Origin: Acanthochromis polyacanthus
Lineage: Eukaryota > Chordata > Actinopteri > Pomacentridae
NCBI RefSeq assembly: GCF_021347895.1
Contig: NC_067131.1
Coordinates: 12,180,653-12,244,652 of the forward strand
Direction of reading: 5' to 3'
DNA length: 64,000 nt
Made by a program: the position numbers and the translations under genes. Shown here piece by piece: positions 39,388 to 50,882 of the stretch. Below the pieces are notes generated by a model, which was not told where the DNA came from, did no database searches, and saw nothing but the letters and a program-made list of their open reading frames with translations. Every line of letters begins with the position of its first letter. Within the stretch, counting starts at the first letter, position 1.

Positions 39388-40315
39388 ATGGAGTCCGAGT
39401 CCTCAATTTCTAAACTCTTGAGAGAAGCGGCTGACAGGCTGGATGAGCTGGACTCATCAAATTCGGCAAGACAGCCAGCTGTAGCGACTGCGCCACCAAG
39501 GGATCCCGTTGATGGTAAGTAGTTTTCAGTTCCTTTGTAAACTATTCAGAAAATGCACTGTGAGTGGGGGTCATGTTCAAGACGGCGACCGAGGCAGACG
39601 CAAGTCTTCGTGACTCAGCAATATTTTGGATTTCTGTCCCTAACCTTCATCCTCTGACTCTTAATATGTTGCGCTGAGTACCTAAAATACCGGTCCTTCA
39701 CTTAATACTGAATTTAATTGCCCTTTTTGCCAACCGAAATGCACGAGCACAGCTAGGCTAAAAATATATATAAAAGTTATAATATATAAAGAAGTTCTGG
39801 TCAAATAGCCTGATTGTTCTAAATTACTGCGCTGGCTCAAACGCTAGTTGGTAACCGTGGCAACAGCAACTTCACTGAACTTTCTGAACTATTTGAGGAC
39901 AAATGAAGAACTGCACAAAATCATGAAAACAGTTTTTCTGCTCTGCTTCAAATTTAGATGGTCTTATATTTCAAAAAAAGAAAAGTGTATACAACTAGAA
40001 ACTATTAGTAAAACTTTATTTCATGTTTCCCATAGCTGAGGTGACAAGAATGTTCCTGCCCTATCAGAGCACATCTAGGTCTCTGATCCCACGTCGCAGG
40101 CCAATACGCCACAACCCTGGGCCCAGAGGAACTGTGGCTCCCACGTACTCGCACACCTTCTGCTGTTTAAGCAGAAAAAATACCACAATGGCACCAAATC
40201 GCTCGCAGAAGCTTGAGCTGGCGAATGCAGGTTTGGGCGAGAGACGAATTACTTTTCAAGGTAAGCCTATGCTAAGGTCAATGATAACGCATACATAACA
40301 CTCTGCAATTAAAAA

Positions 40316-40374
<59 letters not shown>

Positions 40375-43300
40375 TACCATGGTCTGGGTGAATACTTGAT
40401 TCTGATTGTCTGGAGGGGTCCGTTAAAAAGTGTTATAGGACACCTATAAAGAAGTTCAAACACCCTGATTGTTCTAAATCATTGCGCTGGCTCACAGTGG
40501 CAAGACAGTAGACACAACATGAGTGATTTTATAGTTTCCACCTATGTGGTGTGTTATTGTGACCTGCTTCTACATTTGGTTCAGAACAGCTGCAGGGTCT
40601 GTGGCCAGAGCCAGTTACCTTGGCAACATGTCACAACAAGATATATTAAATGGAATAAAACTCTTTTGAAGAACTCTTTGGGAGCCAGCATGGCTCTGGT
40701 TCCAGGACACAGGGATTAACAATTAACAATCTTATTTATGTTTTTAATATGCTTCATCTGAAATGTATTATGTGCCAATTTTATTCACAAACTGTATTTA
40801 CTGTTATTTTTAATGTATCTTCTTTTGTAGGCAGAGAGTCCTGCCCCCAGTATTTTAAACAGTGTTTATTGGATGCCTTCCGGAAGCTGAGTGAAGCTGG
40901 GGGATATGAGCTTCTCAGGATCCGGGGCTCAACACGAAGCCGGGAGTTGTCTCTAATTTCCTGCCCAAATACAGGATACTGTGTCAAATATCTGAAGTCG
41001 CCACAAGCAATGATTGGGCATGCAGTGGTTTACATTCGGCCACTTCAGAGAAACTTGAACATGGACAAAGTGAGTAGAAAGGCAAAAAAACACACAATAT
41101 GAGTACCTGTTCCAGCATGTTTACACAGATGTTTATCCAAGGGTATTTTTTTAAATTTTGTAAATATCTTTTGTCACCTTTCTTTTCTTTTCTTTTTTTA
41201 ACCACAGGAAGATGGCGAGTCCACAGACGCATCTGGACCCCTGATTGCATGTCTGTCTTGTGGAGTTGAGTTCCACTTTGATTCAATTAAGGCACACAGT
41301 GAGATGTGTAATAGGTAGGTTGTTTTTAAGAAGCTTCTAAATTATCATAAGCTCTTAATGGGCCATCAAAAACCATTCATTTATTTAAATATTTCTTTAT
41401 AGACACTAGACACAACATTATTTCATTTGCAGTCTTCATAGCTGCCATACTTTATTTGTGTATAATATTTTACATCACTTATTTTATGTAGTGTTTATAT
41501 TGACAGATGCACAAGTTTTACAAATTTCAACTTGCATTAAATGGCATTTTAGTCATTTCAAAATTTTATATTACCAATTAGTTGTACTTGAGTAACTTGT
41601 GTAGCTTAAAGTGCTTCTTCTATTTCAGAGTTAAATGAGCTCAGTAAATACTTTTTCCCTTTCAGACATTTACATTATTGACATTATTCAAATTGAGGCT
41701 CAAGTCATGAAATACTAAAGTTACTCTTCAGGAAATTATGGGAGTGATGACATAAAAGAGCTCAAACTTTAATAAATATCTTGATAAAACAAAATCTGTT
41801 TTACACACTGAAGCAGGGCAGAAAGTGAGACAGCTGTGGTGCAGGCAGGGTCATCTTCCTTGTGTGAGGCCATTACAGTCCCACTGACATCCAGGCCAGG
41901 GTCATCAGTGCCTTTGACTGAGAATGTAGATTTGGTGGATTCAGGAGAAGGCTGTTCATACACAGAGTCAGGCAACGGTTTGTGTCCATGTTTTATTAAT
42001 TTATAAATGTGTGATCTAAAATTATTAATATAACAGTAACACTAAAACTTGTTTTTTTATTATTATTATTTCAGATTGGAGGACTGTTAGTGATCCCCTT
42101 GAGGCCGTGAAGCTCTTCAGACAAAATGTCATGAAGAATTCGGGTGAGGAGCTTCACTTCAGGATGGACCTCGGAGATTCTATTGAAGCCAGGGAACAAT
42201 CGATGATCAGCTTTTACAAAAGGCAAAGAGTGGACTGGACGGCTCCCCTAACCTGTACACTTGAAGGTACAGCAAGTAATATAAGAAGGCCTTCATTGGT
42301 TTAATAACTGGAATCATTTTATATTCTACATTTTGTTGTGCTCCAAAAACAGGCGATGCAGCGATAGGGGACGGTGTGAAACGGCATTGTCTTTCCAGTG
42401 TGATGTCCAAATTACAATTTGGATTTGAATGGAAAATTGGTATGTATGTTGTATACTTTGCATTTGTACAGAGACAGAGAGATGAAAATTAACCCCTAAT
42501 AGTCCATGAGCCAGACCACCAATCACAATAGAAAAGGCGGGCAGATTCTTGTTGCTATTTTCTTTTTCCTATATACGTCTACATTTTTTATTGGTATGAT
42601 CTCAAATCTCAGATAAATCTTACCTTTCACCAGGTACCAGATTTATGGATTTACCCCTTGTAATTTTGGAGATATACTCATTTTTACCTTCGCAAAGCGG
42701 AGGTTATGTTTTTGCCAGCGTTTGTCCATTTGTTTGTTAGCAAGATAACTTGAAAAGTTCTGAACGGATGTGAGTTGTGCCTGAGCCTGCTCCTTTAAGC
42801 GTGGTGGCTTATGGTAATGTTGTAGTAGCACTTTCCAAGTACTTTTCGAGTTATGTGTATGTGTTCAGGTGGAATGTCCATAAAACATGAAAAGCTTATT
42901 TATATCAAGATCCCTATTCCTATGGTAATAATAAACATATGATTCACCTGCAAGTTCATGTTTCTGAATTTAACAAAAATGATAACATACTCATTAAACA
43001 AATCAACACTTTTAACTTTTGAAGCAATCATTTGAACAAATAACTAGAAAAATAGATTATGTATGATTATGTCACAGAATGTGGAGCACACAAGTACAGT
43101 ATTTCAAGTCCATACTCAAGATCAGTCGTCACTTTCTGAGTCAGTCAGGCCTGCATCTGTGGTCATCATGTCAAGGTCATCCTCTTGGGGCTGATTGTCA
43201 CATGTTTGCAACTTGCACAAGTTGGTACATTTCAAGCCATTGCTCATGCACTGGCATTCTGGAAGCTTGCATCTACAGCTGCAGTTGCAGGATAGCAGCT

Positions 43301-45168
43301 GCATCACTGCCTCAGGGGCTGGAGTTTCCTGAATCCATTCAAGTCTTCCCAGAAGAGTTGAGGTGTTATAGGCTGTTATTATAACAATCCACATATTCAA
43401 TGTATGATAACCATCACTAAGCTACCAGTCTGCAATGGCTATCACGCCAAATTGTGAACTAGAGATGTGCACCAAGTCAAAAATCAAACTAGAAATTGCA
43501 ATTAACCAATTTTATTGTCGTAGGTCAATTTTGGGGTCTTGGCTCAAGGACTATAAAGGGAAGTTAGGTCCACAAGTCCATTTATGTTCTTGTGTAATTC
43601 TTTCAGGTGCTGGAAAGACCCTGTTGTTCGAGGGTGAAAAGGATCACCTTGTTCCGGCTGCATCGCAAGTCTTCGTCGACAGTGACCTTTTGTGGTAGCT
43701 GGCCGAATGATCGGACATTCCTTCCTTCACAATGGCCCTTGTTTGACTGGTCTAAGCCAAGCCGTTATCCATGTGTTGGGTGGTGGAATGCCTGAAATGG
43801 CTTCCATTGACATTGAAGACTGTTGTGATACAGATGTCAGGGAGGCAGTTGAACTGGTATAGACATATTAACAAAAATGCACATTGACTGATTTTATTTC
43901 TGTTTGCTGAGATTTTGCTTCTTTTTAAACAGTTGAAAGGGTCCGCTGAGCTGACAGCAGATCAGAAGAGGTCCATACAGAGCTTGGCAAGTGGATGGGA
44001 TCTTCCAGGAGTCACAGAAGAAAACCGGAGATGGCTGACTGAAAAAATTCTTTTTCATGCTGTAAATAATATATTTTTCTACTGTTAAATGAATTCCCCC
44101 CAAAATAAATAACAATAAATAATACATAAGTAATTCAACATAGAAATAGTAATGTGCATGTGAAGTAAAACATAAAAAATATGAAATGGCACAAAAATTA
44201 AATCTTACCATAATTATTTAATATTATTTCTTTTTACAGGTTCTTTCCAGGTCAAAAGGTCAAGTCAAACAGCTCCGCAAAGGACTAAAAGAGACGCAGG
44301 TTTTGGATCTGGTGACCAAAAGACCAGACACCCTGCCGTTGTTGTTTCCAAGAAGCTGTGCTGTGTTATACTCACCACAGGTATGTATATGACTACTAAT
44401 TTCTTTAACTGTTTATAAGCTAACGTTTGTTAATTTGCACACAGACTATATTGCATAACAATGTGATTATATTTATAATTGTACAGTTACTTCTGGAACG
44501 CATCATTTGGCCAGCGGAGTCCGATAGTGGTGATGAGACTGATGACACGAGTCTGGAGGAAAAGTGCCGTATCTCTGGATTTCTCAGAGAATACATTGAA
44601 AATGGTAAGTCTTCAAACAGTACTTTTTCTATTTGTGGGGACCAACCCTCAACCCTTTAACTTCAGTTTGGCTCTGCAGATAAAAAATGACTAGCTTCAA
44701 AGTAAGCTTAATTTTTCAAAAGATGTAGCTTTGTTACCATCAGTTGAACACTCTCGCGAGAATGAGCACACAACACTGGTTACTGTACTGTTGATGTGTT
44801 TTAATCTCGTCACTGATTTCAATGGGTTTTATGCAACATTATGTAATTCCACTTTCACTTTTGTTTTACTTGGATATACAATTGCACAGATGCGAGAAAA
44901 TGAGCCTGACATATGTACTTTAACTTACAATGTCCCAAATGCTTTGATAGCCTCCTCACAGTGTCTCCAGGAACTTCTGAAGTTCTGGCATGGATGGGAA
45001 GTTCCCCCAAAAGAGCTGTATGTGGAAGTTGTACATGGACTAATGCCACGATCCAGCACTTGCATGGAGACTCTACGGCTGCCATCACACTATATCTCTT
45101 ATGATGCTTTTCGTGAGGCTCTGAATGCAGCAATCAGTTCTGTTCCAACAGGTTTTGGACTTGTTTAA
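39388..45168 (+). CDS. Transposon-encoded UBZ4-like zinc finger / HECT ubiquitin-ligase-like protein (one frameshift)
   Basis: Twelve exons: 39388-39514, 40036-40260, 40831-41069, 41208-41314, 41814-41977, 42075-42266, 42353-42439, 43607-43856, 43933-44061, 44240-44380, 44487-44604, 44951-45168. All are AG/GT-bounded with matching phases, for ~665 residues. Residues 198-232 hold a C-x2-C-x11-H-x3-C finger (C212, C215, H227, C231), the spacing of RAD18-type UBZ4 ubiquitin-binding fingers. The C-terminal third is HECT-like: the catalytic-cysteine motif SSTCMETLRLP (Cys at 45061-45063, 34 residues before the end), then AFREALNAAI and the terminal GFGL. HECT enzymes form a ubiquitin thioester on this cysteine. 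The closest fish relatives are probably G2E3-like HECT proteins. In exon 8 the frame meets TAG at 43696-43698 and continues one base out of phase, so this copy has lost one base or the base call is wrong. Substrate unknown. Confidence 0.85.
40324..40370. repeat. (AT)n microsatellite
   Basis: About 23 AT units after an A-run, within intron 2 of the HECT-type gene. Confidence 0.9.
40371..40690 (+). repeat. Internal dispersed repeat, left copy
   Basis: It runs from TTATACCATGGTCTGGGTGA to about TTACCTTGGCAACATGTC. The same order of segments occurs in the same orientation at 49385-50080. A shorter piece (CCTGATTGTTCTAAATTACT ... GTAACCGTGGCAACAG) is at 39775-39880. Probably fragments of one non-autonomous element. 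Confidence 0.55.
42690..42790 (+). repeat. Short dispersed repeat fragment
   Basis: CGGAGGTTATGTTTTTGCCA then GTTAGCAAGATAACTTGAAA resembles a common short interspersed fish repeat. It lies in intron 7 of the HECT-type gene. Confidence 0.3.
43122..43328 (-). pseudogene. Cys-rich CXC-type C-terminal exon, antisense inside the HECT-gene intron
   Basis: The - strand frame reads from a good acceptor (TTCAG at 43329-43333) to a stop at 43122. It contains a cysteine cluster, CNCSCRCKLPECQC then LKCTNLCKLQTC, followed by an acidic tail ending DSESDD. The pattern resembles the tesmin/TSO1-like CXC fold found at the C-terminus of several uncharacterised, often transposon-associated, animal proteins. 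No upstream exon was identified, so it is probably the relic of another mobile element nested in this one. Confidence 0.5.
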
Positions 45169-45854
45169 GGTCTTAGGGCAGGGGTGCATGCCTCTGTTAA
45201 CGTACCAATTGAAATGCAAATTTGGGCCAAGTTTTTGAAAAAAATTATGTTTTGACAACATTTAGGTCCTGTGTGGTGAAAATCAAATTTATTGTGTTTT
45301 ATGGTTGGTATGAACTTGGAGGTGTAAAGTAAAAGCTGTTGGGATATGATATTCCTCAAGCCCTTCTACAATTAGGTAGCCTCCCAGCTTTACAAGCAAG
45401 TAAGAATTTTACTAAACTGCTTCCAGGTGAGCCGTTCTGAATGAGCAGCTGCCTTGCAGACCGCCTGTACCCAGTGAATTACTTTTATTTTTGATGGCAA
45501 TGTCCCCAAAACAACAGGGAAATCCTTAATATTAGCATTCAGCTTACTTTTCTTTTATCTCAGGCAATTAGTAGTTTGTTAAAGTTTTAAATACCTTGTT
45601 GACAGTTTCGGTGGAGATCCCTTCCATAGCTGTTGTGCTTCAGTTTGTCCAATGTTTACATCTGTTTGCTTCTGTGCTCGCATATACTGTATTTTAATGC
45701 AGCCGAATTCCCAACAAAGCTCTTCTCATTCACATATTTTTCTGTTTCTGTTGAGTATGAAATTGTGACTGAAATACAGCGAAGTTAAGACTACATGTTA
45801 ATCAGCTGTCACTTCCACCTGTCTTAGGGGTTAGTGTTAGTTTAGAGTTTAGAC

Positions 45855-46067
45855 CAGGGTAGTCAATCCTGGTCCTCAAGGGCCCCTATGCAGCATGTTT
45901 TAGATGTCCCCCTCTTCCAACACACCTGATTCAAATGATCAGGATCGTTATCAGGCTTCTGCAGAGCTTGATGATGAGATGATCATTTGAATCAGGTGTG
46001 CTGGAAGAGGGGGACATCTAAAACATGCTGCATAGGGGCCTTCGAGGACCAGGATTGTGCACCCCTG
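45855..46067. mobile_element. hAT-type foldback MITE, 213 bp
   Basis: It begins CAGGGTAGTCAATCCTGGTC and ends with the near reverse complement ACCAGGATTGTGCACCCCTG. The two halves pair over most of their length, so the element is one large hairpin. Flanking 8-mers GTTTAGAC (45847-45854) and GCTTAGAG (46068-46075) match at 6 of 8 bases, as for an old 8-bp hAT duplication. It sits between the HECT-gene stop and its poly(A) signal. Confidence 0.85.
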
Positions 46068-46176
46068 GCTTAGAGTTAAAAGTAAAAATTTTAAAGGAGA
46101 GGATTTTTAATCCTATTGTGTTTTTTATTGTCAAACAATTTGTTAATGCTTTAAGAATCTCACAGTGTTAAAGTGC

Positions 46177-46182
46177 AATAAA
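46177..46182 (+). terminator. Poly(A) signal, HECT-type gene
   Basis: AATAAA about 1 kb after the stop at 45168. The nested MITE adds roughly 220 bp to this distance. Confidence 0.5.
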
Positions 46183-46393
46183 AATAGTTCTACATCCCTT
46201 TGCTATGTCTTCATTTCAAACTAAATTTTTATAGTGCATATTTACAACACATCATCACATAGCACTTATAAGGATGAAGAAAACCCAACAATCCAAAATC
46301 GCTTTTGGGTTGGCAGTATAGCAAGGGGTTCAGGTCAGCGGCTGCAGAACAGGGACGTTGAGCTCCAGATCCAGAGACAAGTTTTGCTAGGCT

Positions 46394-46399
46394 TTTATT
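46394..46399 (-). terminator. Poly(A) signal, transposase gene
   Basis: AATAAA on the - strand, 118 bp after the transposase stop. It lies ~210 bp from the + strand signal, so the two transcripts end tail to tail. Confidence 0.5.
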
Positions 46400-46516
46400 A
46401 TAAATCCACAAGTTGTCATAATCACCAAACATTTCAAGTGGTTTTTGCAATGTTTATGTCCTTTTAAAGGTCTTGTTTATAATGTTATGATTATGGTACA
46501 GTCAACTGGTATACGC

Positions 46517-49500
46517 TTAGATTTGCTGAAAAATGTCCTTAATAATATTCACTGTATCCATGTATGCCTGTAGTGCAGCAGAAAAAGGAACCTCCGGATC
46601 GGGTAATGATGCAACTTCAGCCTGTGTAAGCTGCCGGGGTAGTTGTGCATCAGGTACAGTGACACCCTCTGGGTATGTGTTGTGAGGTCCTGTCCAGTCT
46701 ACACCGTAACCATCATCAACCTGAAGAGAAATCATAATTTGAAAAGTTATTTTAGGAGAAGTGTGTATTCCTTAAAAGTGAATTAAACAGCTTGACCACA
46801 ACCTCTCATGTTGTGGTGACTGTTTAAACTGTGACTGAATCCAAACATTTAATGGTCAATTCATGGATTCATTCAAGGATCTTGTGATTTTTACAGTTAA
46901 CCACCTTGTTAGAGAACAGCACGTTATTCAATATGCACCAGAACTTTCAACAGTTGCCATTCAAAGGTTTAAAGGTCAAATTAAGTTCACCTGTAAATGC
47001 TATGGTGCAATTTAGGTATATTCTGAAATTTCATCCAAAAGCAGAATGTCCCTAACTTTGTGTGAGTAGTGGACCTTTTTTCATTGGAGCCCTAACAAAG
47101 TATACTGTATATATGAATTAAGTTACTAAACAAAGTATGTATTTAAAATCTAGGTTCTCCTAGCAGTGTGTGAGAATATGGTTCTAGATGGTATTAGTTA
47201 AATATGCTTAGACACGTTCAATGAATTCTGAAATAGAAATATACATTTTCTCAACTGCAAAAAGTTTTATTGGCATGTGAGCTCACACACACAAGGAAGT
47301 TTTTTTCCCCACACACAAGTACTCCAAGTACTACAGGGGACTTGTACCTGAAGTGGATCAGCATTATTTCCCTCACGTGGCTGACTAAGCCACAGTTGCA
47401 TGGGGGACTGGCCTCTCTCTGTCCTCAAGCTGTGGTGATTCCAGGCTTCCTTGAATGCCTGAAGGTGCTGCTGAAGCTGTGGAACATAGATCCACTGGAG
47501 AGCAAACAACTCCAGTTCATTGTCAGGATTTAGAAACCCTTCCAATTCCAAATTGTGAAAGACTGTATGGAACAAGTCGAGGACATTTCCATACACATCT
47601 CTCCACAATCTTTCGATTCTGTTGATTGACCAAAAAACACAATTGGTTCAAATTTTGCAAATGAATGTATACAGAAGGAATTTACTTTTCACCATTTCAA
47701 AATATATCTGATAAGCATGACAGCAATTAGTTCCACAGTCGTACATTACCTTTGGTTATGCACACTGCGTCCAGTGATGTGGGAATGCCGGCCTGTTCCT
47801 CGATGGCTCACCATGTAATGTGCAACGGCAACATTTTCCCCACCCTTCAGGGAATTAGTATATAATTAGGTAAAACAATGCAAAATGCTGTTTTTTCTGT
47901 TTTATTTTAGTCATGTCAATGCAGAAGATTAATTCTTTATTAATGCAATACTTCTTTTTACCTTATCAGATCTTACACGAGATGGCAAGCCGTACTGAGA
48001 AACAGCCGACATGAAACTGTCCAGTACAGTCGTGGATTTGTTGTTTGTAGCTGCATCTATATAAACAATAAGCCTGCTGAATCCATCCACTCCTGCATGT
48101 ATCACAATCCGCTGTCTATAAAAGACATTGAACTTATAAATATATATTTAGAATTATACAGTGATATAGAACAAAGACAAAATATTTTCATAAATGCGAC
48201 AAAGAACAAAAGAAATGCAAAGACAACCTGCCTTATTAGTTTGTGGTTTCCATCAATGTGCCATAAACTGTTTGGAGCAGGGACACTATACTGCCTGCGC
48301 CTCAATACATGCATGGATATTTGCCGTGCTAGGGTACCCTCAGGATCCACTCTTCGCAAAGAGTTTTGCACACGATAGGCTGCATAACACACACAAAAAA
48401 ATACAAGTTAAACTGAAAACAAAATATTTATCCAGTAACAATAAGTATCAGTTTATTATTGACAAAAGTTATATCATTCTTGCCAATGACATAACCATAA
48501 ATGTTGCTCCTCATTCCAAGTTTTTATTCCTGTATATGCAGAAACACAAGATGTGAGGAGCAATTATAAAAGGATCTATAACTTTTATTACCATGCTACC
48601 ACATGCTTCGGGACAGACAGATCTTCAGGCCCTGATGTTGTCCTTATAGCTCTAAACACTATGATGACTACCAGGGCCTAGGAACGTGTCTGCTAAGGAG
48701 ATCTTTATTAACAGCATTTTAAAGTATTTCAAAGACAATATTGAAATATTTAATTGATGGCATCGCCTGCTGTTTTATTTCCATTCTGTTAATTGTATAC
48801 TTGGTACATTTTCAATTGTGACTTTGATCTGGAAAAATCAAGCATCTGTACTTACTTTGCACATGTGTACCCTGTGATTTAAGAAGACCATGGATCATCC
48901 TAATCCCTGCTCTGGGATTATGCCTGTGGATGTCTGCTACAATGCCATCAAGTTCATCATCAGTCAGTGGAGTGTACAAATCTGACAACCTGCCAAAAGA
49001 TTATACAACAGACAGATGTAAAAACTGAACATCTATTTATCCATTTATTCATTTTAGATGACTACGTTACTAGTGAATTCATTCTTATTGTGTAAACAAT
49101 ATTGACTATAAAATTAAGAACTATAAAATAGTTACTTCAATCCATGGGATGCCATTCTCCTTCTGATGGTTCTAGTTGACACTCCAAACAGTTCAGCTAT
49201 TTTGGCAGCTGGTAATCCCAGAAGAATGTATGACTCCATAATGTCCACCGGTATTTCTAGTCTAGGTCGTCCAGGTCCTGACTGCCTAGCTTCAACACAT
49301 AGTTGCATGCGTACCTAGGAAACCACAGACATGACCTCCGGATAAGAATTACGTATGATATGGTGTATAACATATTTATGTTTATACCATGGTCTGGGTG
49401 AATACTCGATTCTGATTAGCTGCAGGGTGTCCTTTATAGGTGTCCATTATCACTGTTTAACGAAGTTCAAACAGCCTGATTGTTCTAAATCATTGCGCTG

Positions 49501-50867
49501 GCTCAAATGCTAGTTGGTAACCGTGGCAACAGAAACTCAGAACACACGTTAACAGAATCAGAATCAGAAATACTTTATTTATCCCCTAGGGGAAATCTTG
49601 GTGTTCATTTTCTCCACATCTCTTCAGGGATGTCTGTAGATCTGGCCATCATGCCGACCAGTCTCAGAGCGATCAGCTGATCTCTCGTGTAAACAAAAAG
49701 TGCATCCATGCAGTTGTTCAGCTCAGCAGGATGAAAAAGGACCAAAAATCACTCCACCAGATATGTTTGGAGAGAGAATTGCTTAATAACTGCTAGCAAC
49801 AAAAATAATAACGTTAAATAATAAGATAAAGTGCGAAAAAAGTAGTATATGGTCAGGAGCTACTGTAACAGGCTGCATACATGGTGGCGCAACATACGTT
49901 ATTTCAGTTTATTTATCACAACGGCAAGACAGTAGACAAAACATGAGTGGTTTTATAGTGTCCTTTAACCTATGTGGTGTATTATTGTGACATGCTACTA
50001 CATATGGTTCAGAACAGCTGCAGGGTCTGTGGCCAGAGCTGGTTACCTTGGCAACACGTCAAAACAAGTGATATTAAATAGTCCCCTCAGCCGCTACTTG
50101 TGAAAAACTTACGATTTTAACGGTAAAAAAAAACAACATTTACGTATTAATAATTGATTTAATATTTATTTATTTCGCAAGTGACCATGGTATAAGCGGG
50201 ATAATGCCCTTCGCGGAGTTCATTATCAGAAATTAATGAAAACTTCGCGGAAGCAACCGGTTCACGCCTCGTCGGGTATTATCCCTTACATAATATCTTT
50301 TCTGAATCTATCATTGAATGTAGAGCTGATACAGGCTACCGCTGGAGAGTTTCATAATGTATTCCTATAACTACAACAAGACTGACAGACCAGAGAGTGT
50401 GTGCACGCTAACACAAAAACTTGCTGAATGAAACTGTGTACCAACAACTTTTCACCTCAGCAGACTGTGTGGTTCGACTCTAATCTGTCCATTTGGGTGA
50501 GCTGAGCCCAGCCCTGCCGGCAGCTGGTGCTAACTTCAGCCGTGGCTGCTAATTAGTGTATTGTGAATGTCTAATATGTGAACCAGTCATGGTGTAGCGG
50601 TTGTCCCTCTTAAAACTTGTGAGCAAAGCTGACCGATAATATGACAGGATCGTATTTTACACTAGGTAAGGCGCTTACCTCCTCCAGATTGCGCCACACA
50701 GCTTCGTCGATGTCTGCATTCATCAACGCAGATATTTCTCCAAGACTTTCCATGGCATCTTCCACCAACCTTAAAATGTAGTCTGTTGGAAAATTTTCCT
50801 CCACATACCGAGCAATTGCCAATAGTTCTTGTTGAACTCCTCTTCTCAATTCGTCCACCTCTGCCAT
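46517..50867 (-). CDS. IS3/retroviral-integrase-type DDE transposase, 457 residues, 8 exons, intact
   Basis: It should cut and join the transposon ends. Exons in - strand order: 50679-50867, 49136-49314, 48856-48989, 48232-48379, 47962-48115, 47750-47844, 47348-47618, 46517-46720. They total 1,374 nt, in frame with no stop. The ATG lies 16 bp inside the right terminal repeat. Residues 1-63 are helical and acidic. Residues ~96-116 form a helix-turn-helix ([20 protein letters not shown]) after a GPGRPRLE hook-like segment. The integrase core has D210 (LWHIDGNHK), D267 (RVRSDKGGEN) and E302 ([11 protein letters not shown]); the last two are separated by 34 residues, close to the DX35E of retroviral and IS3-family enzymes. 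A C-terminal ~150 residues follow with no zinc-binding domain. The intron after 48232 uses a GC donor; all others use GT. No gag, protease or reverse transcriptase is present, so this is not a retrovirus. Confidence 0.9.
49385..50290 (+). repeat. Internal dispersed repeat, right copy, with LINE-tail insertion
   Basis: It repeats the segments of 40371-40690: TTATACCATGGTCTGGGTGA at the left and GGTTACCTTGGCAACACG at ~50040. It continues to GACCATGGTATAAGCGGGAT, an inverted match to its own start. It is split at ~49555-49915 by unrelated sequence. The whole lies in the first intron of the transposase gene. Confidence 0.5.
49556..49605 (-). repeat. LINE 3' tail (reverse orientation)
   Basis: GAATCAGAATCAGAAATACT followed by TTATTTATCCCCTAGGGGAA is the reversed 3' tail of a very common fish non-LTR element. 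The rest of the ~350-bp insert up to ~49915 shows no domain. Confidence 0.6.
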
Positions 50868-50882
50868 ATTTCCCTGTTTTGC

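Noticed and set aside
41769..41975. - strand frame of 68 residues
   Set aside because: Shadow of exon 5 of the HECT-type gene, whose + strand frame joins its neighbours in phase.
46517..50867. Integrase core as part of an endogenous retrovirus
   Set aside because: No reverse transcriptase, protease, gag or LTRs; the flanks are terminal inverted repeats, so it is a DNA transposon.
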